DNA of 64,000 nucleotides from Acidobacteriota bacterium. Its GTDB lineage: Bacteria > Acidobacteriota > UBA6911. Numbering within the stretch: position 1 is the stretch's first letter; each line of letters opens with the position of its first letter. Location: the NCBI GenBank assembly GCA_012719455.1, contig JAAYAJ010000094.1:1-64000 (forward strand), written 5' to 3'. The notes beneath the pieces were generated by a model. The model did not search any database, was not told the origin of the DNA, and saw only the letters and a list, made by a program, of their open reading frames with translations. This document shows positions 1 to 11,888 of the stretch, piece after piece. Made by a program: the position numbers and the translations under genes.

Positions 1-22
1 AAATTCAAATTTGAACTGATTA

Positions 23-79
23 GGGTTGGGGGCCTGAGAGAAGGCGAGGGAACCGAGCCGGAACACAGGCCCCCAACCC
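23..79. repeat. Inverted repeat: 14-bp perfect arms (gggttgggggcctg / caggcccccaaccc), 29-nt loop
   Basis: Arms at 23-36 and 66-79 are exact reverse complements; lies just upstream of a transposase-like fragment. Confidence 0.75.
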
Positions 80-118
80 CAGCCTTGTAGTGGTGGGCCA
101 AATCTGTTTTTCTGATCT

Positions 119-376
119 TTGAACGACGAATTCAAAAGAAAGGAAACCGAAGTGGCCCACCAATCCGAATGTGGCGCAGTAGATAGCGTTGTACAACTCC
201 TCAGTGAATCCGGCTTGTCCCATATTGCGGAAGCCGTGCGAATCATACTCAATGAGGCCATGAGAATCGAACGCTCCCCTTTGCAGAGGACGTTGCCTTT
301 TACGGACCCGGGAAACCGGGCTTTTTCATGCCCATCCATAAATCGTGGGGCAAACCGTTGGGGCCGGATTCTTTGA
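119..376 (+). pseudogene. Truncated IS256-family (Mutator-like) transposase N-terminus, relic
   Basis: LLSESGLSHIAEAVRIILNEAMRIERS resembles the IS256-family N-terminal motif (..GL..lAEAl.iLLNEAMkiERs..); similarity stops after about residue 55 and no DDE catalytic domain follows. Confidence 0.5.
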
Positions 377-409
377 TTTTTTGTGTGTATTGGCCTTGCG
401 GGGGGGTGT

Positions 410-488
<79 letters not shown>

Positions 489-559
489 AGAATGGCACGG
501 GCAATAAACTAGCAATAACCCCGGGGGAAGTCAATGGAACATGTGGGCGCCGGGAGAAA

Positions 560-1585
560 TTATCGCCAGTGGAGGATGACCTTCCCCGAGCGGCCGGTGC
601 GCATCACCTCGAACCCCCGTTCGAATTCCTCGGCGGGGAAGCGGTGGGTGATCACCGGGCGGATGTCCAGGCCGCTTTCGAGCATCACCGTCATCTTGTA
701 CCAGGTCTCGTACATCTCGCGGCCGTAGATCCCGCGGAGGGTGAGCATGTTGAAGATGACGGTGTGCCAGTCGATCTCGATCGGCACCGCCGGGATGCCG
801 AGCAGGGCGATCTTGCCGCCGTGGCACATGTTGGCGAGGATGGAGTGGAAGGCGGCGGGGTTGCCCGACATCTCGAGCCCCACGTCGAACCCCTCGCGCA
901 TCCCCAGGCGGCGCTGCGCCTCCTCGGGCGTGTCGGTGCGGATGTCGAGCGCCTCGGTCACCCCCATCCCGCGCGCCAGCTCCAGGCGGTACTCGTTTTG
1001 GTCCGTGATCACCACGTAGCGGGCGCCCGCGTGGCGCGCCACGGCGGCGGCCATGATCCCGATCGGGCCGGCCCCGGTGACGAGCACGTCCTCCCCGAGC
1101 ACGTCGAAGGCCAGCGCCGTGTGTACCGCGTTGCCGAACGGGTCGAAGATGGCGGCCACGTCCCGGTCGACGGTGTCCTTGTGGTGCCAGACGTTGGTCA
1201 TCGGGACGGAGATGTACTCGGCGAAGGCGCCGGGGCGGTTGACGCCGATGCCGACGGTGTCCTTGCAGAGGTGCCTGCGGCCGGCCAGGCAGTTGCGGCA
1301 GCGGCCGCACACCACGTGCCCCTCGGCGCTGACCATGTCCCCGGGGCGGAAGTCGGAGACGTTGGAGCCGACCTCGACCACGTCCCCCACGAACTCGTGC
1401 CCCACGACCAGGGGTACGCGGATGGTGCTCCGCGCCCAGGCGTCCCACTCGTAGACGTGCAGGTCGGTGCCGCAGATGCCGGTGCGGTCGACCCGGATGA
1501 GCACGTCGTTGATCCCGATTTCCGGCTCGGGCACGTCCACGAGCTGCAACCCCGGCCGGGCTTCTTTCTTTACCAGTGCTTTCAT
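560..1585 (-). CDS. tdh: L-threonine 3-dehydrogenase (zinc-dependent MDR)
   Basis: [28 protein letters not shown] and the [15 protein letters not shown] structural zinc motif; full length. Confidence 0.88.
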   Translation of the reverse strand: MKALVKKEARPGLQLVDVPEPEIGINDVLIRVDRTGICGTDLHVYEWDAWARSTIRVPLVVGHEFVGDVVEVGSNVSDFRPGDMVSAEGHVVCGRCRNCLAGRRHLCKDTVGIGVNRPGAFAEYISVPMTNVWHHKDTVDRDVAAIFDPFGNAVHTALAFDVLGEDVLVTGAGPIGIMAAAVARHAGARYVVITDQNEYRLELARGMGVTEALDIRTDTPEEAQRRLGMREGFDVGLEMSGNPAAFHSILANMCHGGKIALLGIPAVPIEIDWHTVIFNMLTLRGIYGREMYETWYKMTVMLESGLDIRPVITHRFPAEEFERGFEVMRTGRSGKVILHWR

Positions 1586-1838
1586 GGTCTCCTCCTCGGC
1601 GCCGATCGGTCGATGTCCCGGGCTGTGTTGATTTTACCCCATCGCCCGGCCGTCCGGCGCAACTATTGCGGCGGGGCGGGGAGTGCCCGGCCCCGGAGGG
1701 TTTTGCTCTTCTCAACCCCCCCTTGGGTCGCCTATGATATGGGGTGCCGCCTGGATCCCCGCCGGACCGGAACGGCGCTGCCTGTCGGTATGAGATAGCC
1801 ATGCAAACAGGCATCTTACTCGAAAGGAGAAGATAGCC

Positions 1839-2759
1839 ATGACCTCAAGCGATTCCACATCCGCAGGAAAAAAAATCACCACGCACACCCTGCAGGCTAA
1901 AAAGATGCGGGGGGAGCCGATCACGATGCTGACCGGCTACGACTACTCGACCGCGGTGGCGCTCGACCGTTCGGGCATCGACGGCATCCTGGTCGGGGAC
2001 TCGCTCGGGATGGTCGTCCTGGGATACGAGAACACCCTGCCGGTGACCATGCAGGAGATGATCCACCACTGTTGCGCGGTCGCGCGCGGCGCCCGGCGGG
2101 CGCACCTGGTGGCCGACCTCCCTTTCATGACCTACCAGGGCTCCACCTCCGAGGCGCTGCGCAACGCGGGCAGCCTCATGAAGAAGGGGGGGATGGACGC
2201 CGTCAAGCTCGAGGGGGGGCGCGAGCGGGCGGCCGCCGTCAAGGCCATCGTCTCCGCCGGGATCCCGGTCATGGGACACCTCGGGCTCACCCCCCAGAGC
2301 GTGCACCAGCTGGGGGGGTGGCGCGTGCAGGGCAAGTCGTCCGCCGCGGCCCGCCGCCTGATCGAGGACGCCATGATCCTGGAGGACGCCGGCTGCTATG
2401 CGGTGGTGCTCGAGGCGGTCCCCGTGGAAGTCGCGGGCCTCGTCACGCGGCGGCTGTCGATCCCCACGATCGGCATCGGTGCCGGGGCGGCCTGCGACGG
2501 ACAGGTGCTGGTGGTGCACGACCTGCTCGGGCTCTTCGACCGCTTCACCCCCGGTTTCGTGAAGAAGTACGCCAACCTTTGCTCCGAAATGCAGCGCGCG
2601 TTCGAGGAATATATCGGGGAGGTGCGGGAGCGCCGGTTTCCCGCCCCCGAGCATTCCCACACCATGGACGCCCAGGAATTCCGCGACCTGGTGCGCGAGA
2701 TCGAAATGCTGGAGTCGGGATCGGAGGCGGACGACAAACTGCCCAGCCGCTTTCACTGA
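1839..2759 (+). CDS. panB: 3-methyl-2-oxobutanoate hydroxymethyltransferase
   Basis: MLTGYDYSTA, GDSLGMVVLGYENTLPVTM, GHLGLTPQSVHQLGG, IPTIGIGAG; RBS ggag upstream. Confidence 0.95.
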   Translation: MTSSDSTSAGKKITTHTLQAKKMRGEPITMLTGYDYSTAVALDRSGIDGILVGDSLGMVVLGYENTLPVTMQEMIHHCCAVARGARRAHLVADLPFMTYQGSTSEALRNAGSLMKKGGMDAVKLEGGRERAAAVKAIVSAGIPVMGHLGLTPQSVHQLGGWRVQGKSSAAARRLIEDAMILEDAGCYAVVLEAVPVEVAGLVTRRLSIPTIGIGAGAACDGQVLVVHDLLGLFDRFTPGFVKKYANLCSEMQRAFEEYIGEVRERRFPAPEHSHTMDAQEFRDLVREIEMLESGSEADDKLPSRFH

Positions 2760-2782
2760 TGCGGCCGGGATCGGGGGCCCGG

Positions 2783-3670
2783 ATGCGAATCACCATTTTC
2801 GGCACCGGCGCGCTCGGGTGCTTGTTCGGAGCGCGGCTGGCCCGGGTGGCCCAGGTCACCCTGGTGGGGACCTGGGCGGAGGCGCTCGCGGCCGTCGACG
2901 CCCGGGGGATCCTCCTCGAGGAGGGGGCGGAAAGCCGAACCGTCCGGGTGGGTACGGCGCGGTTGGGGGCACGGGTTCCGGCGGCCGATCTCGTGCTCGT
3001 GCTGGTGAAGTCGTGGCAGACAGCGGGGATCGTCCCCCACCTCGGCCCCGCACTCGGGGAGGGGGGGGCGGCGCTTACGCTCCAGAACGGGTTGGGCAAC
3101 CTCGAACGGCTCGGCCCGGGGGTCGCGGGCGGGGTCACCACGGAGGGGGCCACGCTTCTGGGTCCCGGGCACGTGAGGGCGGGGGGGAGCGGGCCCACCG
3201 TCGTGGCGGCGCCGGAATGGGCGGCCGGACTCCTCCGGCGGGCGGGGTTCGATGTCCGCAGGTGCGCCCCCGGGGAGGTGCGCGCGCACCTGTGGGGGAA
3301 GCTCGCGGTCAGCTGCGGCATCAACGCCGTGACCGCGCTGCTCGGGGTGCCGAACGGGGAACTGCTGGCGCGTCCGGCGGCGGAGGAAATGATGGTGCGC
3401 GCGGCGCGTGAATGCGCCCGGGTGGCCGAATCCGCGGGGATCCGGCTCCCGTTCGCGGACGCGGCGGAGGAGGCGCGCGCGGTGGCCGCGCGCACGGCCG
3501 CGAACCGTTCCTCGATGCTGCAGGACCTGCTCCGCGGCGGGCCGACCGAGTGCGACGCGATCCAGGGGGCGGTGGCGGCCGAGGGGGCGCGCCGGGGGGT
3601 GCCGACCCCGGTCAACGGGATGCTCTGGCTGCTGCTGCGGGCCGCGACGGAAGGGAAGGGGAACCGATGA
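2783..3670 (+). CDS. panE: 2-dehydropantoate 2-reductase
   Basis: MRITIFGTGALGCLFGARL N-terminal Rossmann motif; KSWQT; C-terminal ApbA_C-like region; within ORF 2072-3670. Confidence 0.88.
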   Translation: MRITIFGTGALGCLFGARLARVAQVTLVGTWAEALAAVDARGILLEEGAESRTVRVGTARLGARVPAADLVLVLVKSWQTAGIVPHLGPALGEGGAALTLQNGLGNLERLGPGVAGGVTTEGATLLGPGHVRAGGSGPTVVAAPEWAAGLLRRAGFDVRRCAPGEVRAHLWGKLAVSCGINAVTALLGVPNGELLARPAAEEMMVRAARECARVAESAGIRLPFADAAEEARAVAARTAANRSSMLQDLLRGGPTECDAIQGAVAAEGARRGVPTPVNGMLWLLLRAATEGKGNR

Positions 3671-4512
3671 GGGTGACGGAACAGCTTGCCGAGCTGAGGG
3701 AAATCCGCCGGTCCCTGCCCGGGACCTTCGGATTCGTCCCCACGATGGGGGCGTTGCACGCGGGGCACGCGTCGCTGGTCGAGCGCGCGCGCGCCGATTG
3801 CGACGCCGTGGGGGTGAGCATCTTCGTCAACCCGGCGCAGTTCGGGCCCGGGGAGGACCTCGGCGCCTACCCGCGCTCGCGCGAGCGGGACCTCGCGCTG
3901 CTCGAGAGCCTGGGGGCGGACCTGGTCTGGACCCCCGCGGCCGCGAGCCTCTACCCGCCGGGCTACCAAACCTGGGTGACGGTCGAGGAAATCACGCGCC
4001 CGCTCGAGGGGACGTGCCGTCCCGGCCATTTCCGGGGGGTGGCCACGGTGGTGGCCAAGCTGTTTCTCGCCTTCACCCCCGACCGGGCCTACTTCGGGCA
4101 GAAGGACGCCCAGCAGGCGGCCGTCATCAGGCGCATGGTGCGCGACCTCGGTTTTCCCCTGGAAGTGGTCGTCTGCCCGACCGTCCGGGAGCCGGACGGG
4201 CTGGCGCTGAGCAGCCGTAATGCGTATCTCGACGCGGAGGAACGCCGGGCGGCCACGGTGCTTTTCCGGGCCCTGTGCGCGGCCCGCGCCCTGTACGACG
4301 GGGGGGAGAGGGGGGGAGAGGCGCTGCGGGGGGCGATGCGGGCGGAAATCCACTCGGAGCCGCTCGCAAAGGAGGAGTACGTCTCCGTCGCCGACCCGGG
4401 GACGCTCTCGGAACTCGACCGGGTGGAGGACGGGGCGCTCCTGTCGTTGGCGGTGCGCATCGGCCGGACGCGCCTGATCGACAACCTGGCGCTCGAAGGG
4501 AACGGGAGGTAG
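3667..4512 (+). CDS. panC: Pantothenate synthetase
   Basis: FVPTMGALHAGHASLVERAR, VSIFVNPAQFGPGEDL, YFGQKDAQQAAVIRRMV, SSRNAYL; ATGA overlap with panE. Confidence 0.95.
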   Translation: MRVTEQLAELREIRRSLPGTFGFVPTMGALHAGHASLVERARADCDAVGVSIFVNPAQFGPGEDLGAYPRSRERDLALLESLGADLVWTPAAASLYPPGYQTWVTVEEITRPLEGTCRPGHFRGVATVVAKLFLAFTPDRAYFGQKDAQQAAVIRRMVRDLGFPLEVVVCPTVREPDGLALSSRNAYLDAEERRAATVLFRALCAARALYDGGERGGEALRGAMRAEIHSEPLAKEEYVSVADPGTLSELDRVEDGALLSLAVRIGRTRLIDNLALEGNGR

Positions 4513-4514
4513 CC

Positions 4515-5288
4515 ATGTTTCTCGCCGTGGACATTGGAAACACCAGCATCACCCTGGGCCTGTTCCAGGATGAAACGCTGGGCGCCCGCTGGCGCCTCGC
4601 CTCCGACAACGAGCGCACCTCGGATGAATACGGGCTCATCGTCGCGCAGCTGCTCGAGCGCGCGGGGGTCTCCTGCCGCGAGGTGGGGGGGATCGCGATC
4701 GCCTCGGTGGTGCCTCCGCTGACGGGCACCTTCCAGCGCGTTTGCCGCGAATACCTGCACGCCGAACCCCTGGTCGTGGACGCGGGGACCCGGACGGGGA
4801 TCCCGGTGCGTTACGAGGACCCGAAACAGGTGGGGGCGGACCGGGTGGTCAACGCCGTGGCCGTGCGCCGCATCTACCGGGGTGCGGCCTGCATCGTCGA
4901 TTTCGGCACGGCGACCATATTCGACGCCGTCTCGGCGGAGGGGGAGTACCTCGGGGGCGCCATCGCCCCGGGGATCGGCATCGCTTCCGACGCCCTGTTC
5001 CGCAGGGCGGCCAAGCTCCCCAGGGTCGAGCTCACCCGCCCCTCCTCGGCCATCGGCCGCAACACCGCCCACTCCCTGCAATCCGGGCTCCTGTACGGCT
5101 ACGTGGGGCTGGTGGAGGGGATGGTCGCCCGCTTCCGCGCCGAGCTGGGGCCCGGGATGAAGACCATCGGGACCGGGTCGTTGGTGGAGACCATCGCCAG
5201 GGAGACGCGCGCGATCGACATCGTGGAGCCCTGGCTGGCGCTGGAGGGGCTGCGGATTATCTACAGCCTGAACCGCACCGGCGACTGA
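4515..5288 (+). CDS. coaX: Type III pantothenate kinase
   Basis: MFLAVDIGNTSITLGLF, GADRVVNAVA, DFGTATIFDAVS, GGAIAPGIGIA. Confidence 0.94.
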   Translation: MFLAVDIGNTSITLGLFQDETLGARWRLASDNERTSDEYGLIVAQLLERAGVSCREVGGIAIASVVPPLTGTFQRVCREYLHAEPLVVDAGTRTGIPVRYEDPKQVGADRVVNAVAVRRIYRGAACIVDFGTATIFDAVSAEGEYLGGAIAPGIGIASDALFRRAAKLPRVELTRPSSAIGRNTAHSLQSGLLYGYVGLVEGMVARFRAELGPGMKTIGTGSLVETIARETRAIDIVEPWLALEGLRIIYSLNRTGD

Positions 5289-5340
5289 CCCCCTGGCACA
5301 AACCCCCGCGGACCATGTGAGGCGGTGCTGCCGGCGCCGG

Positions 5341-6033
5341 CTAGCGGACTCCCCTGGCGGGGCTCATGCGGTTGAGCTGCTCGAGAAAGATCTCGGCGTC
5401 CTTCGGGATCGGGTCGGTCGGGTACAGCAGCAGGTCGCGCGGCTTCACCTCCCGCCCGTACAGGACGTGGTTGGCGTCCCGGTCGGGGCGCACCGAGCTC
5501 CCCTTGATCGTCAATCCCCCGAACAGCCCGCGCGCACGGGCGTAGGCGAGGATCTCGGCCGACATCCAGGCGTCGGTTTCCGCCGAAGCGGTCCGTCCCA
5601 CGGGGCCGGCGGCGACGCTGACGTCGGCCCCCAGGGTGAACTTGCTGTTGAGCAGGCTGGTCATTCCCGACAGGTTCATGATCACCAGCACCAGGTCCAC
5701 GCTCTGGGCCCCCAGCTGCAGCCCGAAGCTTCCTCCCTTGAGCGAAAGCATGCTCGGGGCGCTCCACGGGCCGGCGCCGTTGTCGAGGCGGCAGGACATG
5801 AAGCCCTTGCCGTAGGCGGCGCCGAAGATGAAGCCCCCCTTCTTGAGCCCGGGAATGACGGCTACGCACGCGCTCCTGTCGAGCAGGTCCTGCGGGATGC
5901 CGCTGTCGGGGGCCGCGGCGATCTCCCGGAGCACGATGACCCCGCGCACCACGCGGTCGTGAACCTCGCTTGCGGTCGCAAGCGGCGGGGCGCAGAACAC
6001 GGCTACGAGGACGAAGAGCAAGGTTCTTTTCAC
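5341..6033 (-). CDS. SYLF (Ysc84-type) lipid-binding domain protein, secreted
   Basis: Signal peptide MKRTLLFVLVAVFCAPPLATA (GTG start after GGAGG); CVAVIPGLKKGGFIFGAAYGKGF. Confidence 0.82.
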   Translation of the reverse strand: MKRTLLFVLVAVFCAPPLATASEVHDRVVRGVIVLREIAAAPDSGIPQDLLDRSACVAVIPGLKKGGFIFGAAYGKGFMSCRLDNGAGPWSAPSMLSLKGGSFGLQLGAQSVDLVLVIMNLSGMTSLLNSKFTLGADVSVAAGPVGRTASAETDAWMSAEILAYARARGLFGGLTIKGSSVRPDRDANHVLYGREVKPRDLLLYPTDPIPKDAEIFLEQLNRMSPARGVR

Positions 6034-6147
6034 GGTGCCTCCTTCATGGGTGAAGGAAGGGTACCACACCCGCGCGGCCGATCGAAGGGGGACGAAAAAA
6101 GGCGCGGAAGCCCCCATTCGGGAGCGCCGCGCCGGATCCTGCCGTCG

Positions 6148-7152
6148 TTACGCCCGGGACTTGAAGGAAAAGAAATCCGACACGTTTTCCCGGAGCAGCT
6201 GCGGGAACGACTTGTCCAGGTAGGAACGGATCGAGACGTAGCACTCGTCGCAGGTGTTGTTGCACGTGAACTCCCGGACCATGCGCGCCTGTTCGTGCAG
6301 GGGGAAGCGCTGGAACTGCATCGAGCAGGGCTGCAGCCAGCCGTCGCTCGTGACGACGAGCCAGCGGAGACCCGCCTTGCAATTGGGCATGCCGCCGTTG
6401 TGAAAGTATTCTCTCGTGGCGTCGAGCGTCGACACCGTGTTCGTGATCCAGTTGGATTCGTCCATGCGCGCCTTGATCTTTTCGAGGCCCCGGTCCAGGG
6501 CCGCCAGCTGGTCGGCCGAGGTGAGGAAAAGGTCGCGGCACCCGGTGCGGCGCGGCGAGTAGGCGCTGTAGTTGACGTTGACGCCCCATTCCTTCACGCG
6601 GTCGGCGATGGCGTTGATCTCCCCGACGTTGGCGGCGGTGATGCAGTTGTTCATGACGATGTCGTCGAAGCCGTGGGCCGCCGCCGCGGGGACGACTTCG
6701 GAGAGACGGCGGTACAGCCCCGGCAGCCCGCGGAAATCGTCGTGGCGCTCATCGGGGAAGTCGAGGCTGACGCAGAATTCGTCCACCCCCGCCCGGCGCA
6801 GGCCCAGGTAGCGCTCCTCGGTCATGTGGGACCAGTTGGAGACCAGGATGATGAAGGGAAGGCCCGAATCCGACTTGATGTTGCGGACCACCTCTTCGAG
6901 GTCCGCGCGCAGCAGGGGCTCCCCGCCGGAGACCTGCACGACGCAGGGACGGAGCACCTTCATGTATTTCCGGTACTCGGCGGGTGCTAGGTCCCGCGAC
7001 ATGTCCCGGGGGCCTGCATGGTCGCAATGCTTGCAGTAGCAGGTGCAGGAGTCCGTCACTTCGAAGGAAACCACGATCGGCCGCTGCGCCAGCCAGTTCA
7101 GCGATCCCTGCCTGATGATGCGCAACGATTCCCCCAACGGGACTTTTCTCAT
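6148..7152 (-). CDS. Radical SAM protein with Cys-rich C-terminus
   Basis: CTCYCKHC = CxxxCxxC motif; SGGEPLL; C-terminal CNNTCDECY auxiliary-cluster-like motif; substrate unknown. Confidence 0.8.
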   Translation of the reverse strand: MRKVPLGESLRIIRQGSLNWLAQRPIVVSFEVTDSCTCYCKHCDHAGPRDMSRDLAPAEYRKYMKVLRPCVVQVSGGEPLLRADLEEVVRNIKSDSGLPFIILVSNWSHMTEERYLGLRRAGVDEFCVSLDFPDERHDDFRGLPGLYRRLSEVVPAAAAHGFDDIVMNNCITAANVGEINAIADRVKEWGVNVNYSAYSPRRTGCRDLFLTSADQLAALDRGLEKIKARMDESNWITNTVSTLDATREYFHNGGMPNCKAGLRWLVVTSDGWLQPCSMQFQRFPLHEQARMVREFTCNNTCDECYVSIRSYLDKSFPQLLRENVSDFFSFKSRA

Positions 7153-7276
7153 GATAAAAGCCTCCGGAACTGTGGGCCAATCCACTCGGCCCGCTATCCT
7201 AGCAGAACCGCTCGGCGGAATGCAAGCGGTTGTGATGTTGGTATTTATACGGGCAATCGACCGACGCCTGCGCCGT

Positions 7277-7771
7277 TCAGGCGTCGGTGCGCGCGGCGCC
7301 GCGCGGCGGGCGTTTTTTCGCGGCGCGCTCCCGGTTTTCGCAAAAATCCTTCAACTCCAGGAGGACCGAATTCCACCCCTCGGCCAAAAAGGCCAGGGTC
7401 TCCTCGTCGATGGGCGCGTCGTCGCGGTCGATCATGACGAGTTCGGTCATCCCCGACTTGGACCGGATCTCGTAGCTCAGGGTGTGCCGCGACGGGGGGT
7501 CTCCCCCCTGGCCGTCGTCGACCCAGACCAAGTCCATCCGCCGCCCCGGTTCGAGGTGCGTGATGAGGGCGCGCCCCTTGCGCCGAGCCTTTCCGTGATG
7601 CCACTGCGCGAGCAGTTCCCCCCCAGCACGCGGGTCGCACGACGCTTTGTCGCAAAACCAGTGGGACAACCAGCCCGCTTCGGTCAGGGCGCGGTAGACG
7701 GTGTCGGCCGAAGCCTGGATCCACACCTTTTTAGTTATCCTGTTATCGGGAGCCCCCTCTAGGCGTGCCAC
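7277..7771 (-). CDS. SRPBCC/AHSA1-like domain protein
   Basis: VWIQASADTVYRALTEAGWLSHWFCDKASCDPRAGGELLAQW...LTLAFLAEGWNSVLLELKDF-type pattern; GTG start inferred. Confidence 0.6.
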   Translation of the reverse strand: MARLEGAPDNRITKKVWIQASADTVYRALTEAGWLSHWFCDKASCDPRAGGELLAQWHHGKARRKGRALITHLEPGRRMDLVWVDDGQGGDPPSRHTLSYEIRSKSGMTELVMIDRDDAPIDEETLAFLAEGWNSVLLELKDFCENRERAAKKRPPRGAARTDA

Positions 7772-7956
7772 GCGCGTTCCCCTCTGAGCAAAGATTCCGG
7801 TCCCACCCCGGGCAAACCCACACAATACCAGATGCGCCGCCCGTGCACCAGCCCGGCGCGGTTTCACACCCGTTCGGGGCCTGTTTCGGTGGAACCCGTA
7901 TGCCTAAGCGTGTATGATGGCTGCCATCGATAATCGATAATCGGGATAGGAGCACT

Positions 7957-10695
<2,739 letters not shown>

Positions 10696-10708
10696 GGAGG
10701 GAGCGGCC

Positions 10709-11215
10709 ATGGCTGCCACGCAATCGTTTGACATCACCTCGGGCTGCGACCTGCAGGAGGTGGACAATGCCGTCAACCAGGCGATGAAGGAGATCCGCCA
10801 GCGCTACGATTTCAAGGGGCTCAAGGTCGACATCGAGTTCCGGCGCGACGAAAACAAGCTGGTGCTGCGGGCCCCGGACGAGTTCAAGCTCCGGGCGGCA
10901 TGGGACGTGCTCCAGGAGAAGATGGTGCGGCGCCAGGTGCCGCTGCGGAACCTCCAGCACGGCACGCCCCAGCCCGCCGCCGGGGGGACGGTGGTCGAGG
11001 AGGTGAGCCTGCAGCAGGGGATTCCGTCCGAAACGGCGCGCGCCATCGTGAAATTCATCAAGGAACAGAAGCTGAAGCGGGTCCAGTCGGAGATCCAGGG
11101 GGACAAGGTGCGTGTCTCCTCCCCCTCGCGCGACGACCTGCAGACCGTGATACGCCTGATCAAGGCGAAGGATTTCGCGATCGAACTCAAGTTCGGCAAC
11201 TACCGCTCCCAGTGA
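10709..11215 (+). CDS. yajQ: YajQ family nucleotide-binding protein
   Basis: QSFDITSGCDLQEVDNAVNQAMKEIRQRYDFKG; IKAKDFAIELKFGNYR. Confidence 0.93.
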   Translation: MAATQSFDITSGCDLQEVDNAVNQAMKEIRQRYDFKGLKVDIEFRRDENKLVLRAPDEFKLRAAWDVLQEKMVRRQVPLRNLQHGTPQPAAGGTVVEEVSLQQGIPSETARAIVKFIKEQKLKRVQSEIQGDKVRVSSPSRDDLQTVIRLIKAKDFAIELKFGNYRSQ

Positions 11216-11295
11216 CGCCCCGCCGTCCCTGCCTGGTCCGTCCCGGGATTTTCTCGAGCACCGCCCGGCGCGGGGCGGGAGCCGGCGGGGAGCGC

Positions 11296-11754
11296 CTACC
11301 GCTCCTTCCCGTCGAGGCCGAACCAGCGCATCCACTCTTCGACGTCGACCGCTTCCTCGGAACGCTCCCGGGTGCGCCCGGGGCGCGGGGGGTGGAAACG
11401 CATCTTCGCGGCGAATGCGGCCCAGTCGAGGATCGAGGCGCCGGCGCGCCGACAGCGGGCCCCGAGTTCCAGGTCGTTGGTGACGACGGTGATCTCCGCG
11501 GGGCGGGTGGTTTCCCGGAGGCGGCGGACGATGGCCTCGTCGGCCGATTCGGGTGCGGCGTAGCGCACGGCGACGCCGGGGGGAAGGGAGGACCACCCGG
11601 GGTCGTCGCCGTCGAAAAAGACCAGCAGCCGTCCGCCCCCCGCGCGGCGGTAGGCGGCCAGCGCCGCCAGGAACTCGCGCCGCGGACGCGGGTCCGCGGC
11701 GGCGGCCGCGGCCGACTGCCCGATCAGGTTGTTGCCGTCAAACCAGTAAGGCAT
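11296..11754 (-). CDS. NYN domain protein (YacP-like putative RNase)
   Basis: YWFDGNNLIG, LLVFFDGDD, SADEAIVRRL, VVTNDLELGARCRRAGA PIN/NYN motifs. Confidence 0.75.
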   Translation of the reverse strand: MPYWFDGNNLIGQSAAAAAADPRPRREFLAALAAYRRAGGGRLLVFFDGDDPGWSSLPPGVAVRYAAPESADEAIVRRLRETTRPAEITVVTNDLELGARCRRAGASILDWAAFAAKMRFHPPRPGRTRERSEEAVDVEEWMRWFGLDGKER

Positions 11755-11769
11755 ACCGACAGCATACCA

Positions 11770-11851
11770 AATCCTGGACATCCACCAACTGCTGCAATCC
11801 TGCAATTCTGGACATCCACGTTTTGCTACAAAACGTGGATGTCCAGAATTG
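11770..11851. repeat. Dispersed palindromic repeat, copy A (half-site plus 23-bp perfect hairpin)
   Basis: Half-site aatcctggacatccacc at 11770-11786; hairpin arms caattctggacatccacgttttg 11803-11825 and caaaacgtggatgtccagaattg 11829-11851 with 3-nt loop. Confidence 0.9.
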
Positions 11852-11888
11852 TATTCGGGCGGGGGGCGGTTGCGGGTATCCTTCCTTC

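Noticed and set aside
531-1814. 427-aa ORF overlapping tdh on the same strand
   Set aside because: Arg/Gly-rich alternate frame of tdh; tdh frame carries all the family motifs.
2072-3670. 532-aa ORF proposed as one protein
   Set aside because: The N-terminal 237 codons are an alternate frame of panB; the real panE starts at 2783.
7926-7943. atcgataatcgataatcgg short direct repeat before the UPF0182 gene
   Set aside because: Only about two and a half units of 7 bp; too short to claim a regulatory element.
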